Below, in pieces: positions 7,807 through 14,627 of a stretch of 16,156 nucleotides of DNA (its first letter is position 1; each line of letters begins with the position of its first letter). Origin of the DNA: an uncultured Moraxella sp. Its GTDB lineage: Bacteria > Pseudomonadota > Gammaproteobacteria > Pseudomonadales > Moraxellaceae. The translations under genes and the position numbers were made by a program. The DNA lies in contig CALTTC010000034.1 in the NCBI GenBank assembly GCA_943908425.1, forward strand, positions 1-16,156. Direction: 5' to 3'. Under the pieces are notes generated by a model. The model saw only the letters and a program-made list of their open reading frames with translations, ran no database searches and was not told the DNA's origin.

Positions 7807-9633
7807 ATGTTGCCTTTTTATCGCCCCCAATACCGCAAAGCCCCCCCATCACGCAAAAAATGGCTACTTGCCCTAATATTGCTCCTTGTGATTGTGCCAA
7901 GCGTGCGTCCTGTGGCGGCTGGTGTGTTTGACCCGCTAATCAATATATTAGCGCCTTTATATGAGCGCATCACCGGCGACAAAAACACAGATACCGCCGT
8001 CCCGCCAAGCGCTAGTGAAGCCCCACCGCCTACCGCACGCCCTAAGGTCTATCGCCGTGACATTATAAGCGAGACACCGCTTACAACCGTGATTCATAGC
8101 CCAAGTTTGGCAGCGGTATTACAAGCTGAATTTGAGCTAGACCGCGGCGACCGTGCCAGCGCTTTGGCGCGCTACAAAGCCGAAGCGATGAAAGACAATG
8201 CCACCGCCGTATTTGAGCGGGCGCTCTCATTGTCCATACAATATGACAGCCCAAGCGAAGCATTGCGCTTTGCCAGCGCTTGGCAACGCCAAAACCCCGA
8301 CCATATCCCTGCTTTATTTTATGTAACACATCTTGCCCTAAAAGCTGAGAACTATCCTGTTGCCGCCAGTTATCTACGGCAAATTTTACGTTATGACCCC
8401 AGTGCCGATTTAAGCCAAATTTTTGTGGGTATTTTGCCCAATAGCGATACCGCCAAACGCACTTTATTGCGCGAACTACAAGCCATTGGCGGTGATGACA
8501 ACCCTTCTTTATCTGTCTTAAAGGCAGGGCTACTTATGGGCTTAAATGAGCCCAATGCCGCCATTTTGTATCTAGACAATGCCCTAACACGCGATAGCGA
8601 CAATTTGGCGTACCTTATCTTAAAGGCGGACATTCTAAAACAAGCCGATAAAACAGCAGCCTTACTTGCGTTTTTGGAGGCACAGATAACGGCAGCGACC
8701 AGCGATAACAAAAAACAGCTTATTTTATATAAAGCACGCTATTTGATTGACCGCAACGATTTGGCGGCGGCTTGGCTGGCCCTAAACCACGACCCGAGTG
8801 TCTTAAACGACACCGAAGTGCTGTTATTAGCCAGTTTGCTGGCGCTTGATTTAGCCAAATATGACGATGCTAACCGATTATTGACCGCTTTAAGCCAACA
8901 TGCCACTTATGCCGACGAAGCCTATTATTACCTCGGCTTAAGCCACGAGCGCATGGGCGATTTTGATAACGCATTGCACTACTTTCAGCAAGTGGACGAC
9001 ATGCAATATATTCTACCTGCCACCAAAAAACGCGTGGCTTACGAGCTACTAAACGACAGACCAGAACGTGCCATTAACGCCCTAATCCAACTGCGCAACC
9101 GCTACGAGATGTTCACAAGCGACAGTGTACTGTTACAGGCGGATATTTTGGTGCGTATGCAAAAGTCTGATGCCGCCAAAACCTTGCTTCAAGACACCTA
9201 TCAACAATACCCCGACGAGCCTAACTTATTAGTACAATACATCAAGCTGTTAGACGATGATAAAGACTATGCCGAAAAGCGTGTGGCGATTGACAATTTA
9301 TTGGCATTAGATGGCGATAATCCTGATTATCAGCTATTGTCCGCAAGTTTAGCACTGAATCATAACATTGACGACCCCAACGCATTAGCCCTTGCCAAAA
9401 AACTAAGTATAGACAATGACAGCGATACGACTACCGCTTTATTGCTACTTGCCAAGCACGCCCAAGCCAAAGGCGATTATCAAGCGGTGCTTGACTACCT
9501 AACAGCGTCCTATGCAGACAACCCCACGCTAGCTGTGGGTACTGCCCTACTGCGCGCCTATCAAGGGTTGGGTGATAGCGCACAAGTGATGAGCTTGTTA
9601 AACGACTTAACCCACCGCTTTGGTAATAAATAA
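7807..9633 (+). CDS. Exported TPR-repeat protein, LbcA (PA4667)-like by position
   Basis: The 608-residue protein starts with a basic stretch (RKAPPSRKK) and a hydrophobic segment at about 19-38 (LLALILLLVIVPSVRPVAAG), a signal peptide or signal anchor. A proline-rich linker (about 62-80) and a long helical TPR solenoid (about 95-600) follow, with recognisable units such as DEAYYYLGLSHERMGDFDNA. In P. aeruginosa the gene between hemA and lolB encodes LbcA, a TPR lipoprotein that presents cell-wall hydrolases to the protease CtpA. That role is inferred from position and architecture only. This protein contains no cysteine at all, so it cannot be a lipoprotein. The ribosome site before 7807 is weak. 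lolB follows after 13 bases, implying one operon. Confidence 0.85.
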   Translation: MLPFYRPQYRKAPPSRKKWLLALILLLVIVPSVRPVAAGVFDPLINILAPLYERITGDKNTDTAVPPSASEAPPPTARPKVYRRDIISETPLTTVIHSPSLAAVLQAEFELDRGDRASALARYKAEAMKDNATAVFERALSLSIQYDSPSEALRFASAWQRQNPDHIPALFYVTHLALKAENYPVAASYLRQILRYDPSADLSQIFVGILPNSDTAKRTLLRELQAIGGDDNPSLSVLKAGLLMGLNEPNAAILYLDNALTRDSDNLAYLILKADILKQADKTAALLAFLEAQITAATSDNKKQLILYKARYLIDRNDLAAAWLALNHDPSVLNDTEVLLLASLLALDLAKYDDANRLLTALSQHATYADEAYYYLGLSHERMGDFDNALHYFQQVDDMQYILPATKKRVAYELLNDRPERAINALIQLRNRYEMFTSDSVLLQADILVRMQKSDAAKTLLQDTYQQYPDEPNLLVQYIKLLDDDKDYAEKRVAIDNLLALDGDNPDYQLLSASLALNHNIDDPNALALAKKLSIDNDSDTTTALLLLAKHAQAKGDYQAVLDYLTASYADNPTLAVGTALLRAYQGLGDSAQVMSLLNDLTHRFGNK

Positions 9634-9646
9634 TTAAGGGAATACT

Positions 9647-10222
9647 ATGAAACGCTACCTTGCCCCCATTGCTCTTGCTGGATTGCTGAGCGCTTGTCAG
9701 ACCGTGCCAAAAACAGCCCCTAACACCACCCCAATCCCCCAACTGCCAACAGATACCACCCCTTTACAATTCGCGATTACGGGCAAAATCGGCGTAAGCA
9801 CCCAAACTGCGGACGGACGTAATGCTGGTAGTGCTTTTTATACTTGGGGACAAGACGGCGAGCGCTTTGCCATTGACTTAACCGGCGCGCTTGGCATTGG
9901 CGCGACAAGCATTCGCTTTGATGGGCAGACCGCCACTCTGACCAGCGACAAGACCGGCACCATCACCGCTGACAGCCCTGATGCTTTGCTTGAAAAAGCC
10001 ACGGGTTGGCAAGCACCGATTGCTGATTTGCCGTTTTGGATTATGGGCAAAAACGCTCCCAATGACTACGATAGCCACTACCAAGACGGACGGCTATTAC
10101 AAACCAGTAATGGGGCGTGGCAAGCAAGCTTTGACTACAATAATACGCCTTTGCCTAGCCGTTTAATCATCAACCATCAAGACGGACATCGCGTGATTGT
10201 AACGATTACTCGTGTCGCATAA
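9647..10222 (+). CDS. lolB: Outer-membrane lipoprotein insertase LolB
   Basis: Accepts lipoproteins from the periplasmic carrier LolA and inserts them into the outer membrane. The 191-residue precursor opens MKRYLAPIALAGLLSACQT: a short signal peptide with lipobox LSAC and lipidated C17, cleaved by LspA. The mature part shows the family pattern: GKIGVSTQTADGRNAGSAFYTW, then ALGIGATSIRF, then a late LPFWIMG. The length is typical. AAGGGA lies about 7 bases before the ATG. It is 13 bases downstream of the TPR gene and its stop lies next to or inside the ispE start, so the three are probably cotranscribed. The lolB-ispE-prs linkage is conserved in Pseudomonas and relatives. Confidence 0.93.
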   Translation: MKRYLAPIALAGLLSACQTVPKTAPNTTPIPQLPTDTTPLQFAITGKIGVSTQTADGRNAGSAFYTWGQDGERFAIDLTGALGIGATSIRFDGQTATLTSDKTGTITADSPDALLEKATGWQAPIADLPFWIMGKNAPNDYDSHYQDGRLLQTSNGAWQASFDYNNTPLPSRLIINHQDGHRVIVTITRVA

Positions 10223-10232
10223 GCACCTAGCG

Positions 10233-11099
10233 ATGCACCAAGTCTTATCCCCCGCCAAGCTCAATTTGTTTTTGCACATTACAGGGCAACGTGCTGATGG
10301 CTATCACAACATCCAAAGCGTGCTTTGCCGGCTAGATTTTGGTGATACCTTAAACTTTGTGCGTAAGGCAATCCCTAACGCGCCACTCTTAACCTTAGAA
10401 AGCGACCAAGCCATCACCGCCAATCCTTGCGATAATCTGATTATCAAAGCTGGGCAATTACTTGCCAATACCGCCAAAGACCAGGGACTTAGCGCTAATC
10501 TTTATCCCATGCATATCACCCTAACCAAACGCATTCCGATGGGCGCAGGGCTCGGTGGTGGTTCATCTAACGCCGGCACGACTTTATTAGCCCTGAATGA
10601 TTTATGGGCGCTTAATCTTCCCCGCTCCACGCTACAAAAGCTTGCCTTACAATTAGGCGCAGATGTCCCATTTTTTGTGGCGGATTGCCCAAGCATGCTC
10701 GCAACCGGCATTGGTGAGCTATTGACCCCCCTACCGCTGCCCACTACTCGCTTTTTACTCTTATTCCCTGCGGTACATAACGCCACCGAACGCTTGTTTG
10801 CCAACCCTGCCGTCCCCAAAAACACCTGTCCTATCGCCACGCTCAAGCCGACAGACTTTTTATTAAACTTACACCCACCCTACCACAACGCCTTTCAAGC
10901 CGTCGCGCTACAAACGCCCCAAATCGCTACCGCCTTTCACTATCTGCAAGGCTTAAGCGCCACAAGCCACACCACCCCACGCTTGACAGGCACAGGCAGT
11001 GCCGTATTTTTGCCACTGCCCACCGCTATTGATAATAATCTACTAGATAGCTGGCAGAAAACTGCTCCCTGTCCAAGTGTTGTAGCAAGTCTATACTAA
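10233..11099 (+). CDS. ispE: 4-diphosphocytidyl-2-C-methyl-D-erythritol kinase
   Basis: GHMP-family kinase that phosphorylates CDP-methylerythritol with ATP in the MEP pathway of isoprenoid synthesis. From the ATG at 10233 the protein has 288 residues, close to the family norm. Visible are the N-terminal VLSPAKLNLFLHITG with catalytic K9, the ATP loop PMGAGLGGGSSN at 102-113, and GADVPFFV with the catalytic aspartate D144. A GTG at 10212 in the same frame would add seven residues and overlap the lolB stop by 11 bases. I prefer the ATG because SPAKLNL usually lies within about ten residues of the start, though neither has a strong ribosome site. It ends the TPR-lolB-ispE series. Confidence 0.95.
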   Translation: MHQVLSPAKLNLFLHITGQRADGYHNIQSVLCRLDFGDTLNFVRKAIPNAPLLTLESDQAITANPCDNLIIKAGQLLANTAKDQGLSANLYPMHITLTKRIPMGAGLGGGSSNAGTTLLALNDLWALNLPRSTLQKLALQLGADVPFFVADCPSMLATGIGELLTPLPLPTTRFLLLFPAVHNATERLFANPAVPKNTCPIATLKPTDFLLNLHPPYHNAFQAVALQTPQIATAFHYLQGLSATSHTTPRLTGTGSAVFLPLPTAIDNNLLDSWQKTAPCPSVVASLY

Positions 11100-11161
11100 T
11101 TAACTAGCCAATGTTTGCCCTAGATTTTGGGTAATTTTATGCATATTATTTACAAAAACGC

Positions 11162-11189
11162 TTGCAATTTGAATTTTTTTTGCTATAAT
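11162..11189 (+). promoter_or_regulatory. Promoter of the tRNA-Gln genes
   Basis: TTGCAA (11162-11167) and a perfect TATAAT (11184-11189) are 16 bases apart. They are followed by AACGCCC, a GC-containing discriminator typical of stable-RNA promoters. The first tRNA starts 14 bases after the -10 box, leaving a very short leader. Confidence 0.75.
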
Positions 11190-11202
11190 TAACGCCCATT
11201 AT

Positions 11203-11278
11203 AGGGGTATCGCCAAGTTGGTAAGGCATCAGGTTTTGATCCTGACATCCGTTGGTTCGAGTCCAGCTACCCCTGCCA
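11203..11278 (+). tRNA. tRNA-Gln (anticodon TTG), copy 1
   Basis: A 76-base cloverleaf with encoded CCA. Acceptor AGGGGTA pairs with TACCCCT, the D arm is GCC/GGC, the anticodon stem is TCAGG/CCTGA with loop TTTTGAT and anticodon TTG at 11236-11238, and the T arm is GTTGG/CCAGC with TTCGAGT. The discriminator is G, as in E. coli tRNA-Gln. It reads CAA and, by wobble, CAG. The position between ispE and prs matches Pseudomonas. Confidence 0.97.
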
Positions 11279-11302
11279 TTTATTGCTATATTATCCGTTT
11301 TT

Positions 11303-11378
11303 AGGGGTATCGCCAAGTTGGTAAGGCATCAGGTTTTGATCCTGACATCCGTTGGTTCGAGTCCAGCTACCCCTGCCA
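11303..11378 (+). tRNA. tRNA-Gln (anticodon TTG), copy 2
   Basis: Identical in all 76 bases to the copy 100 bp upstream, with anticodon TTG at 11336-11338 and encoded CCA. No separate promoter is seen in the 24-base spacer, so both are probably processed from one transcript ending at the terminator at 11385. Confidence 0.97.
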
Positions 11379-11384
11379 TTTATT

Positions 11385-11409
11385 AAGCCAGTTATTGACT
11401 GGTTTTTTT
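11385..11409 (+). terminator. Terminator of the tRNA-Gln transcript
   Basis: AAGCCAGT (11385-11392) pairs with ACTGGTTT (11398-11405, one G-T pair) across the loop TATTG, and the T run continues to 11409. It lies 6 bases after the second tRNA. Confidence 0.8.
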
Positions 11410-11441
11410 GTGCCAATTTTTAGCCAAAGTCGCATAATCAC

Positions 11442-11470
11442 TTAAAAATCACCACAAAAAGTGCTACAAT
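11442..11470 (+). promoter_or_regulatory. Putative prs promoter
   Basis: TTAAAA (11442-11447) and TACAAT (11465-11470) are 17 bases apart, with the start near 11477 and about 20 bases of leader before the prs ATG. Because a terminator precedes it, prs probably relies on this promoter. Confidence 0.5.
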
Positions 11471-11498
11471 AACGCTTTTATTCTTGTTAGGGTTTGTT

Positions 11499-12449
11499 AT
11501 GTCTTATCTTGCACTATTTAGTGGTAATGCCCACCCTGAATTAGCAACAACCGTTGCCGAACATTTGCGCATTCCGCTTGGCAAAGCCGATGTCGGACGC
11601 TTTTCAGACGGTGAGATTGCCGTAGAAATCAAAGAAAATGTGCGTGGCAAAGATGTCTTTATCCTACAGCCCACTTGCTCCCCAACCAACGACAATCTTA
11701 TGGAAATTATGGTGCTTGCTGATGCTTTGCGTCGTTCTAGTGCTGGGCGTATCACTGCGGTGATGCCCTATTTTGGCTATGCGCGCCAAGACCGCCGTAG
11801 TCGCTCAGCGCGCGTGCCCATCTCTGCCAAAGTCGTCGCTGACATGCTCTCCATTGTTGGCATTGACCGTATTATGACCGTTGATTTGCACGCTGACCAA
11901 ATCCAAGGCTTTTTTGACATTCCCGTGGACAATATTTATGGTACGCCGGTACTATTAAAAGACCTACAAAGCAAAAATTACGATAACTTAATGGTCGTAT
12001 CCCCTGATGTTGGCGGTGTGGTGCGCGCCCGCGCTATGGCAAAATCGCTTGGAGACGTTGATTTAGCCATCATTGACAAACGCCGCGCCAAAGCCAACGA
12101 ATCACAAGTCATGCATATCATTGGCGATGTTAAAGACCGTGATTGTGTCATTGTTGATGACATTGCCGATACCGCAGGCACGTTGTGCAAGGCTGCCGAA
12201 GCCCTAAAAGACAAAGGCGCAAGTCGTGTGGTCGCTTATGTGACCCACCCCGTATTTTCGGGGGCGGCGGTAGATAATATCGTCAATTCTCCGATTGATG
12301 AAATCGTGGTAACAGATACTATTCCTTTGAGCACTGCCGCCAAAAATTGCCCAAAAATCCGCCAAGTATCCATTGGTCCAACGCTTGCAGAAAGCTTACG
12401 GCGTATCAATAACGAAGAATCCATCAGCGCCATGTTTGAATACGAATAA
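11499..12449 (+). CDS. prs: Ribose-phosphate pyrophosphokinase (PRPP synthase)
   Basis: Makes phosphoribosyl pyrophosphate from ribose 5-phosphate and ATP in the cytoplasm, for purine, pyrimidine, histidine, tryptophan and NAD synthesis. The 316-residue protein is class I length. Visible: the N-terminal LFSGNAHPELA, FSDGEI (35-40), the RSARVPISAKVVADM stretch (102-116), catalytic H131 in DLHADQIQGFF, KRRAKANES (194-202) with conserved basic residues, and the PRPP-binding motif VDDIADTAGT (219-228; the common form is DDMIDTAGT). The ATG at 11499 has AGGG 7 bases upstream; the upstream TTG at 11484 would add five unlikely residues. It has its own promoter and a strong terminator at 12461. rplY and pth, common downstream neighbours, are absent. 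Confidence 0.97.
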   Translation: MSYLALFSGNAHPELATTVAEHLRIPLGKADVGRFSDGEIAVEIKENVRGKDVFILQPTCSPTNDNLMEIMVLADALRRSSAGRITAVMPYFGYARQDRRSRSARVPISAKVVADMLSIVGIDRIMTVDLHADQIQGFFDIPVDNIYGTPVLLKDLQSKNYDNLMVVSPDVGGVVRARAMAKSLGDVDLAIIDKRRAKANESQVMHIIGDVKDRDCVIVDDIADTAGTLCKAAEALKDKGASRVVAYVTHPVFSGAAVDNIVNSPIDEIVVTDTIPLSTAAKNCPKIRQVSIGPTLAESLRRINNEESISAMFEYE

Positions 12450-12460
12450 GCGTTAATACT

Positions 12461-12491
12461 TTAAAAAAGCGTCCATTGGGCGCTTTTTTAA
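12461..12491 (+). terminator. Strong terminator of prs
   Basis: TTAAAAAAGCGTCC (12461-12474) and GGGCGCTTTTTTAA (12478-12491) form a 14-bp stem with one G-T pair around a 3-base loop ATT, ending in six T. The A tract on the left makes it usable in both directions. Confidence 0.88.
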
Positions 12492-13632
12492 TAGACTTAA
12501 ACCCCTTGCCTAATTACCCAAAATAAAAAGCACTACTATCGGCTTTGTAAGCTTTACCATGGCTTGACGGTAATATATGAGAGTTGATTGTACAACTTAA
12601 TTTAACAGGATTTTTGTTGGCTAAATTAAATACCACTACTTATTTAATTATCCAACACAGCTAAGCCAAAATCTCCAGTACCAAATTTTATCTGGCAAAT
12701 AACACATTCAAAAAGCCTGCTATCATGGTTTGGCAATTGGCACAGCCTTAAATCTTAAGTTTAAATAGGTAAAGCACAATGAATTTTTTCATCTTTGCTA
12801 CAATCATCTTTGTTTCAAACAATCCCCCTACTAACCAGCTTTAAAAAATACAATGTTTTGATTTAGTGATAGGCTTCATTGCAATTAAATCTTGGTTTGC
12901 AAAACTATCTAACGCTTTGATAAGTTTTTTAATCGTTTTAGTTTTTCTTTCCATTGTGCAATATTTCATAAACTAATTTCTGGCTTTATTTATATGCTCA
13001 TTATAATTACCAAGGCATATTTTTTAAAGCCAATTTTAAGTCATTTACCACACTCCGCCATGATGATTGTATATTTGGCGTAATCCTTTTACCACTGCTA
13101 TTTTTGTAACTTGATAGATTGGCTGACTCATATTTTACCAGCCTAATTTTGTCGCTTAAGCTATTATAGCTAGACAATCGCAAAATCACTTCTGCTTAAG
13201 CCTACAACTAGCAAGTACCAATGTCAAGACAGCAAATCACAACCTTATTATAAATCACAACGTTAATATTCTAAGAAAATTTTTCGTCATTGGATTGTTC
13301 CGCGCATAATAATCTTTGTTATTTTTTAAGCCTAATTGAGATTAAATATTGCCGATAAAATTTGGCTTTTTATTATCATCCAATTTCAATTAGAATAATT
13401 TAAAAAACTATTGCTTGTAAAACGTACTAGTTTGCAATCTTTGATTGTAGCGTTTTCTGTCATTATTAAAGCCAGTTTTGGCAATATTTGTGTATTGATA
13501 TTTATTTAGAGTAATGGGTGAATGTTTAATATTTAGCTAGTTGGTTATTGATTATTTAAGCTATGCTAAAATGGTGAATACTAGACTGGGTGTGATTATC
13601 TGGTTATATCAATAAGCTCAAATTTGGTCACA
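12492..13632. other. AT-rich stretch without a recognisable gene
   Basis: About 1.14 kb with stops in all frames and no intact gene of normal size. The longest open piece is a 60-codon minus-strand frame at 13007-13189 (includes KRITPNIQSSWRSVVNDLKL). Just to its left, different minus-strand frames read GNYNEHINKARN, then NIAQWKEKLKRLKNLSKR, which could be frame-shifted pieces of one dead gene. Another 36-codon open minus-strand piece near 12630-12750 ends FGTGDFGLAVLDN. I recognise none of these. A near-perfect inverted pair, CTAATTGAGATT near 13331 and AATTTCAATTAG near 13383, has no obvious role. No tRNA, CRISPR or insertion-sequence ends are seen. Confidence 0.5.
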
Positions 13633-13658
13633 AAAAAGAGCCAAAGCTGGCTCTTTTT
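13632..13658 (-). terminator. Terminator of the adhesin-lipoprotein unit
   Basis: On the minus strand AAAAAGAGCCA (complement of 13648-13658) and TGGCTCTTTTTT (complement of 13632-13643) form an 11-bp stem with a 4-base loop and a T run. It starts 17 bases after the stop of the tpgA-like gene. The symmetric A/T flanks allow two-way function. Confidence 0.85.
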
Positions 13659-13674
13659 ATTAGGTAACAGGCTA

Positions 13675-14568
13675 TTACTCAAACGCATAAACTGACACAG
13701 AAACCTCCACACGGCGATTAGGCTGTAAGCAGCTAATCAATTCTGCACGCGCAACGTTGGTATTGCAGGTCTTCACGGGCTGGCTTTCACCGGCACCCAT
13801 TGCTGTAATGGTATCTGGTGCCACACCACGAGTAATAAGATAATTACGTACTGTTTGCGCCCGCAGTAGTGACAAATTCATATTGTACATATCGTCGCCC
13901 AACAAATCGGTATGCCCTGTAATCATCACTTGCACGCGTCCACGCTCTTGATACTCACGCAATTTAGCAGCAAGCAAATCAAGCTCTGACTTACCACGTG
14001 GCAACATATCCTCCACTTTAAACTTATCAAAGTGGAACAAAGCATCTGCTGATAGGTTAATTCTTTCACTAATAATCGGTGCAGCAGGAATGATAATCGG
14101 CGCTGGAGCTGGGGGGGTATCACGATAGATAATTTGTGGCGCTGGTGCAACCATAGTTTGTGGCTTGGCGTAATTTGCACAGTCCGCAGGCAACCAATAA
14201 AATTCTTGACCTTTGTAATCTTTGTCAAAAATAACTTTATACTGACAAGTTTTAACCGAATCATCAGGCTGATAAAATTTTAAAATATAATCCCACTCAC
14301 GCGCTTTATTCGCCTCACTAAAATGGGGGCGACCAATCAGCTGATAAAGCTCATCTTTACTAATGCCTGGCTTGATCTTACCTAAGTTTTCACTATTAGG
14401 GAATTGGCCGTCTTTTTGCCAAGCCTTATCTACGGCTGGGAACACGACATCATCGTGATGTACCATACCTTCATCGCTAATACCAATGCTTAAATGTTTT
14501 GTACCCATGCAACCACTGATAAGCGTTGCCAACAATATGGCACTACCTAATGTATAACTTTTTTTCAT
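13675..14568 (-). CDS. tpgA: BamE-like/OmpA-domain lipoprotein, TpgA-like partner of the adhesin
   Basis: The 297-residue precursor starts MKKSYTLGSAILLATLISGC, with lipobox LISGC and lipidated C20. Residues about 59-126 form a SmpA/OmlA (BamE-like) domain with NLGKIKPGISKDELYQLIGR and REWDY. A proline/alanine linker (about 135-165) leads to an OmpA C-terminal domain (about 170-297) with ITGHTDLLGDDMYNMNLS, LLRAQTV and NRRVEV, which binds peptidoglycan in the family. C268 and C280 could form the usual loop disulfide. This domain pair, directly downstream of a trimeric autotransporter, matches TpgA of Acinetobacter, which links AtaA to peptidoglycan. I chose the ATG at 14568 because AGGA lies about 7 bases upstream and the signal peptide starts there; the frame extends 12 codons further without a signal. 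Function is inferred, not shown. Confidence 0.85.
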   Translation of the reverse strand: MKKSYTLGSAILLATLISGCMGTKHLSIGISDEGMVHHDDVVFPAVDKAWQKDGQFPNSENLGKIKPGISKDELYQLIGRPHFSEANKAREWDYILKFYQPDDSVKTCQYKVIFDKDYKGQEFYWLPADCANYAKPQTMVAPAPQIIYRDTPPAPAPIIIPAAPIISERINLSADALFHFDKFKVEDMLPRGKSELDLLAAKLREYQERGRVQVMITGHTDLLGDDMYNMNLSLLRAQTVRNYLITRGVAPDTITAMGAGESQPVKTCNTNVARAELISCLQPNRRVEVSVSVYAFE

Positions 14569-14592
14569 TGTCTGTCCTTTTTGAAATGAAGC

Positions 14593-14618
14593 AAAACGGC
14601 ACACAAAATATGTACCGT
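14593..14618 (-). terminator. Weak hairpin between adhesin and tpgA-like gene
   Basis: On the minus strand ACGGTACA and TGTGCCGT pair over 8 bp (one G-T pair) with a 7-base loop, followed by TTTTGC. It lies in the 59-base gap after the adhesin stop. The short T run suggests partial termination or 3'-end protection, with some read-through into the lipoprotein gene. Confidence 0.45.
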
Positions 14619-14627
14619 CTTGGGGAT

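Larger units (their letters stand above)
11202..11384 (+). repeat. 83-bp direct duplication covering the tRNA-Gln genes
   Basis: Bases 11202-11284 and 11302-11384 are identical. The match covers one base before the tRNA, the whole gene with CCA, and TTTATT after it. The unique spacer is 17 bases. Confidence 0.9.

Noticed and set aside
10212..10232. GTG start for ispE overlapping lolB
   Set aside because: No ribosome site and extra residues ahead of the conserved SPAKLNL; the ATG at 10233 is more usual, though the GTG cannot be excluded.
11100..11140. Possible ispE terminator (GCCCTAGATTTTGGGT)
   Set aside because: Only three or four consistent base pairs and no proper T run.
11484..11498. 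TTG start for prs
   Set aside because: ATG 11499 has AGGG at 7 bases and matches the family N-terminus exactly.
13007..13189. 60-codon minus-strand frame as a real gene
   Set aside because: No clear ribosome site, and neighbouring protein-like pieces lie in other frames; reported only as part of the gene-poor region.
14569..14604. Twelve-codon N-terminal extension of the tpgA-like protein
   Set aside because: It would bury the lipoprotein signal peptide and lacks a ribosome site; ATG 14568 has AGGA at good spacing.
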